Part shown: positions 31,855 through 35,246 of the stretch, piece after piece
How positions within the stretch are numbered: position 1 is the stretch's first letter
Layout of the letters: each line of letters starts with the position of its first letter
Source of the DNA: CALCMJ01 sp964475415
GTDB taxonomy: Bacteria; Bacteroidota; Bacteroidia; Chitinophagales; Saprospiraceae
Assembly (NCBI GenBank): GCA_964475415.1
Contig: CAYYWZ010000043.1
Coordinates: 1 to 35,246 of the forward strand
Direction of reading: 5' to 3'
DNA length: 35,246 nt
Program-made: the position numbers and the translations under genes
Notes under the pieces: model-generated
Told to the model about the DNA's origin: nothing
Databases searched by the model: none
The model's input: the letters and a program-made list of their open reading frames with translations, nothing else

Positions 31855-33288
31855 ATGAGGAACTATGCTCCCGCCAATTTAAACATCTTTTTGTCTCAGA
31901 TAAATAAACATATAGTAAACCCTTTCTCTAAACGGTATATGGGATATCTTCCTAATAACCTGAACTTGGACAAAATGCTTCTAAGGCACAACCCATATGA
32001 AATAATCACCATAAACAAGAATAGACCTAACATAGTACGGGATAACTTTGTCTACATATTATCATTACTATTCTATAGAATGAATGAGAATCGGAACAAC
32101 ACATCAAGTGATGATTCTAGTACCTATTATAACTTATGTAGCACCATTCTACAACCCATGATATCAAACTATAGACAATACCTAGATTGGTTAGTCCAAA
32201 CAGACATCATAGAGCCTGACCAGGAGTGGTCTAAGGGTAAAAAATGCATCGGGTATAGATACTGCTTCAAGTATCGAAAAGCTGTCCTACACAAGCCCAA
32301 ACAAGAGGTTCTTTACAACAAAAAATTATGTGATAAACTAAGTAAAATTAAAAGCAATAATACAGATGAAGTAATTAACAAATATCCTGACTTAATAAAG
32401 TGGTATGATCTGCTAGATGTTGATATGGAAGAAGCAGATAAGATAATAGAGTCTCCATTAATTGATGATGCAAATGAACAATATCATGAGACTAGGTTAC
32501 ATAATATTAAATACGTTAAAGATTCTTTTAGCTATTCTATTGGAACTACTGGAAGACTACATAATCCTATATGTAATTTAAAGAAAGAACTTCGTTCGTC
32601 TCTTAGAGTTAATGGTTCTAGATTAGTTGAGACAGATATTAAGTCTTCTATTCCTTTTATAAGTACTATGTTATTCAATAGAGAGTTCTTACAAGATAAT
32701 AGTGATATATTAAATGATATTGGTTTAACGATTAAGAACAATTATGATAACAAAACACCTAACCATATTATGTTAGGAAAAAAGGGCATAGTAGTTTCCA
32801 TAGACCCAAACAAAGAAGATATTAAAAGGTACATCGAGGATGTAAGATCAGGAGATATCTATGAGATTCTAAGAGATGATTGGAACACTAAATTAGATAC
32901 AAATTATGATCGCTCTACAGCGAAGAAAAAGTTTCTTGCAATAATGAATTCGCCAAGCTACTTAAAGTCCCGCGAGGAGGACGTAGCAGCCTTAAAATAC
33001 CCTAATGTATTGAAGTTTATTGTTGAGCTTAATGGCTCTTTCGTATTAAAAGGGAAAAAGAAAACAAACAACAATGATGTAGCTACCTTTTCTCACCTTA
33101 CCCAGAGAATAGAGAGCAGATTTGTATTAGATAAATGTTGTAAAAGGCTGTCTGAAGAGTGTCCAGATGTTCCGATATTTACTATTCATGATAGTATATG
33201 GACCTCTGAACAAAACAAAGGATTAGTAATGCAAATTATGATAGAAGAATCAATGAAATTATTCGGATTAGAAGTTCATTTGAAGTAA
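31855..33288 (+). CDS. Putative palm-domain polymerase-like protein (family A / T7 RNA polymerase type)
   Basis: The 477-residue protein is soluble. Its second half has three separated elements in the order expected of the family A DNA polymerase and single-subunit RNA polymerase palm: SRLVETDIKSSIPFI (D261, motif A-like); GDIYEIL (333-339) followed by R353 and K358-K360 in RSTAKKKFLAIMNSPSYL (motif B/O-helix-like); and IFTIHDSIWT (H445, D446, motif C-like; T7-type enzymes have IHDS). QRIESRF before motif C also fits. It lacks an evident 3'-5' exonuclease domain and is short for either family; residues 1-230 are unassigned. In this element it could replicate or copy the excised DNA. Motif-based inference; weak sequence similarity could mislead. 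Confidence 0.5.
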   Translation: MRNYAPANLNIFLSQINKHIVNPFSKRYMGYLPNNLNLDKMLLRHNPYEIITINKNRPNIVRDNFVYILSLLFYRMNENRNNTSSDDSSTYYNLCSTILQPMISNYRQYLDWLVQTDIIEPDQEWSKGKKCIGYRYCFKYRKAVLHKPKQEVLYNKKLCDKLSKIKSNNTDEVINKYPDLIKWYDLLDVDMEEADKIIESPLIDDANEQYHETRLHNIKYVKDSFSYSIGTTGRLHNPICNLKKELRSSLRVNGSRLVETDIKSSIPFISTMLFNREFLQDNSDILNDIGLTIKNNYDNKTPNHIMLGKKGIVVSIDPNKEDIKRYIEDVRSGDIYEILRDDWNTKLDTNYDRSTAKKKFLAIMNSPSYLKSREEDVAALKYPNVLKFIVELNGSFVLKGKKKTNNNDVATFSHLTQRIESRFVLDKCCKRLSEECPDVPIFTIHDSIWTSEQNKGLVMQIMIEESMKLFGLEVHLK

Positions 33289-33437
33289 CTATTGTTATTT
33301 AGAAATAAATAATAAATTATTGAAACTAATACAATTCAGATTTTTTACCAATAGTCAAATTCGCCTGTATATAATTTGAGTCTAATACATTTTGGTTACC
33401 TAAAATAAATTTAGATCATTTTCTGTAATATAGTATT

Positions 33438-34917
33438 TTAGTTACACAATAGATTTAATATTTCTTCAGAATTTCCTCCTAACAATTTTACTTTTTTAGC
33501 GTCTTTGCACGCTCCAGAAAAGTCGTTTAAAACACCTTTTGCAAGAGCTCTACTATAATAAGAATCCTCATGATTTGGGTTTATTTCTATAGCTTTTGTA
33601 TAATCTGCTATTGCTCCATAATTATCTTTTAAAGCAGATTTACAAATACCTCTATTAAAATATGCTTGTCCATATTTTGGATTTATTTCTATAGCTTTTG
33701 TATAATCTGCTATTGCTCCATAATTATCTTTTAAAGNNNNNNNNNNNNNNNNNNNNNNNNNNNNNNNNNNNNNNNNNNNNNNNNNNNNNNNNNNNNNNNN
33801 NNNNNNNNNNNNNNNNNNNNNNNNNNNNNNNNNNNNCTGTTTTTGAATTACCCCTTATATTATATGAAGTAAAATCTTTCGGATTAATTTCTATTGCTTT
33901 TGTGCAATCTGATATTGCTCCTTGGTAATCTCCAATTAAATATTTTGAAATAGACCTATTATAGTTAGCATCGTCATGTTTAGGGTTTATCTCTATAGCT
34001 TTTGTGTAATCTGCTATAGCTCCGTAATAATCTTGCAAATTTTTCTTTGCAACACCTCTATTGGAATAAGCGTCATAATCATTTGGGTTTATCTCTATAG
34101 CTTTTGTATAGTCAGCTATTGCTCCAGAATTATCTTTTAAAGCAAATTTGCTTACTCCTCTATTATAAAATGCAAGTCCATATTTTGGATTCAGCTCTAT
34201 AGCTTTTGTATAGTCAGCTATTGCTCCGTAATAATCTCCATTATGGGATTTATCGAAAGCACTGTAAAAATATTCTTTTGAAGATTGAATTTTAAAATTT
34301 CTTTCAGGGTTAGGAAGTTCATTATCTTTCGCCTTATCATATCCAATTTTTATAGCCGCTAATCTTTTTGACTTAGATGGATGAGTAGAGTAAGAGTCGT
34401 CTTCGTCTGATGAAAGTAATTCAATGGCTGCGGATGTTTGCGCAAGCGTAGCTCCTAACTTAGCTAATATAAATCCTGCAAATTCATCACTTTCTAACTC
34501 TTGCTGTCGTTTTGCAGCTAAAGTTTTAGGTTCTAATATGTCCGTAGAGAGTAAAAGTATATCAATAGAGTGTCCATTAATATGATGTCCAACTTCATGT
34601 GCAAGTATAAATAGCTGAGACCAATTATTAGTATTTTCAACAATTTCATACATAAACTCTTTATCGTAAAGTATATACCTAAGACCTTTATATGATGTTG
34701 CTACCGCATTGCTTATTTCACCACATGGCTGTAATATGAACCTTTTAGAGACACCTATGACTGAGAGAATTCTATCCAAAGCAGATTCAGCGATTTCATC
34801 ACTTAAAAAACTATTTACTTGAATGGCTAGACAAAGCTCAGAAGCTTCACTCGCATTATCATAGTGCTGAGCACATAATCCAAATGGTATTAAAATAAAT
34901 AAAAGAATTTTCATCAT
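33438..34917 (-). CDS. M48-type zinc metallopeptidase with C-terminal TPR repeats (interrupted by assembly gap)
   Basis: From ATG 34917 the protein has a signal peptide (MMKILLFILIPFGLCAQ) and a peptidase part with FILAHEVGHHINGHS (HExxH at 107-111) and QELESDEFAG (E140, ExxxDxxA), the M48 zinc-ligand pattern, then STHPSKSKRLAAI. From about residue 215 come 34-residue TPR units with the core GAIADYTKAIEINP. The gap at 33737-33836 breaks the array; on its left side the same frame resumes through two more repeats and a divergent last one, ending TAA 33438-33440. Coding bases outside the Ns total 1380, a multiple of three. Probably a periplasmic or exported protease with a protein-binding tail, cargo of the element or flanking chromosome. 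A gene follows 24 bases upstream. Confidence 0.8.
33592..34224 (-). repeat. 102-bp tandem repeats encoding TPR units
   Basis: The 20-base core GCTTTTGTATAATCTGCTAT or close variants begin at 33592, 33694, 33896, 33998, 34100 and 34202; spacing is exactly 102 where no gap intervenes. The step across the gap is 202 with a 100-N placeholder, two bases short of two periods, so the true gap is likely 102 or another multiple of 102. Confidence 0.85.
33737..33836. other. Assembly gap (100 N) within TPR repeats
   Basis: A placeholder gap located exactly in near-identical tandem repeats, a classic cause of short-read assembly failure. Confidence 0.98.
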
Positions 34918-34941
34918 AGTTTGTAATGTACTAGTTTGAGA

Positions 34942-35246
34942 TTAGTTTATAATCTTAGGATGTTTCCAACAATATCCATCGCTATTGTCAGTCTGAATTT
35001 TACATCTATCACCTTCTTTAGTAGTTCCCTTGCATTGTCTAGATTTCGGGACATCCTCAAAACAATTTCCTCCTTTTTTCAATAGTTTTATCTTGTAAGT
35101 TTTACCACCGCCGATATTCGCGAATGCTGTTTCATTTTCAAAATATACAATACCGAAATCCTGCTCGTCTATATGTCCGCCAGAAGGAAAATTTAGTTCA
35201 ATTAATTGTCCTGATTCTACTTCCGCTGTAAGCCTGTAAGAGGATT
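34942..35246 (-). CDS. C-terminal part of a protein with a Cys/His zinc-binding-like motif (partial)
   Basis: The reverse strand is open from the window edge to TAA 34942-34944, giving 100 residues with no start in the window. The front part is beta-rich (AEVESGQLIELNFPSGGHID, FENETAFANIGGGKTYKIKL). The end has CKGTTKEGDRC followed by YCWKH: a C-x9-C-x10-C-x2-H pattern resembling the short DUF5763-type motif of Bacteroidota (CxxTTxxGxxC...YCWxH), presumably metal binding. It stops 24 bases before the M48/TPR gene on the same strand and is probably in its operon. Function unknown. Confidence 0.6.
   Translation of the reverse strand, partial: SSYRLTAEVESGQLIELNFPSGGHIDEQDFGIVYFENETAFANIGGGKTYKIKLLKKGGNCFEDVPKSRQCKGTTKEGDRCKIQTDNSDGYCWKHPKIIN

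Noticed and set aside
33502..34250. Regularly spaced repeats resembling a CRISPR array
   Set aside because: The period is 102 bases, the repeats are coding (TPR units in frame) and there are no unique spacers of CRISPR size or cas genes.

Overview
The window comes from an AT-rich Bacteroidota chromosome, most likely a Saprospiria- or Flavobacteriia-like marine or soil bacterium. Family-level support: type IX secretion C-terminal sorting domains of both kinds (type A and the gliding-associated CHU_C type B), a SusC/SusD pair, stand-alone LytTR proteins, a zinc-free L32, the small ribosomal protein bTHX, and -7 promoter elements of the TAnnTTTG type. Two 100-N assembly gaps (10349-10448 and 33737-33836) interrupt the sequence.

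Layout. 1-2250: a duplicated module made of a minus-strand secreted-protein gene, a conserved leader and a small plus-strand membrane ORF; the left copy is cut by the window edge and its small ORF is decayed. 2341-5092: two LytTR regulators and DNA polymerase IV (dinB), separated by a repeat-containing intergenic stretch. 5198-5580: a GC-rich non-coding block that looks like the 5' RNA part of a group II intron without its reverse transcriptase. 5637-10345: housekeeping genes: fumarase, bTHX (a 37-residue gene on the minus strand), YceD, L32, RidA, TrpS and a fumarylacetoacetase-family enzyme. 10449-11201: a LysR regulator broken by a frameshift and an amber codon. 11960-15590: a large CHU_C-type secreted protein, a YD-repeat-like lipoprotein whose normal start seems lost, and a tiny ORF.

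15668-28363: a nutrient-acquisition style locus. A minus-strand operon encodes SusC, SusD and two paralogous CRTAC1/ASPIC-UnbV VCBS-repeat lipoproteins; a hairpin between susD and the first VCBS gene probably tapers transcription. Divergently transcribed is a lipoprotein of the vanadium-dependent haloperoxidase/PAP2 superfamily with all expected active-site residues. SusC and SusD should import a ligand across the outer membrane, while the VCBS proteins and haloperoxidase-like enzyme act at the cell surface or in the periplasm; the ligand cannot be read from the sequence.

28388 to the right edge: an integrated mobile element. A 3' tRNA fragment (best fit tRNA-Cys) followed by the tRNA's terminator marks the left junction, next to a full tyrosine recombinase. 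After it come two unknown small proteins, an excisionase-like HTH protein with an inverted repeat over its start codon, a further small unknown, a probable PD-(D/E)XK nuclease and a 477-residue protein whose motifs resemble the palm of family A DNA polymerases and T7-like RNA polymerases. That nuclease/polymerase-like pair in an integrative element is the best candidate for an undescribed system here. On the opposite strand lie an M48-type metalloprotease with TPR repeats (interrupted by a gap) and a truncated gene with a Cys/His motif. No right-hand attachment site or intact tRNA is visible, so the element probably continues past the window.
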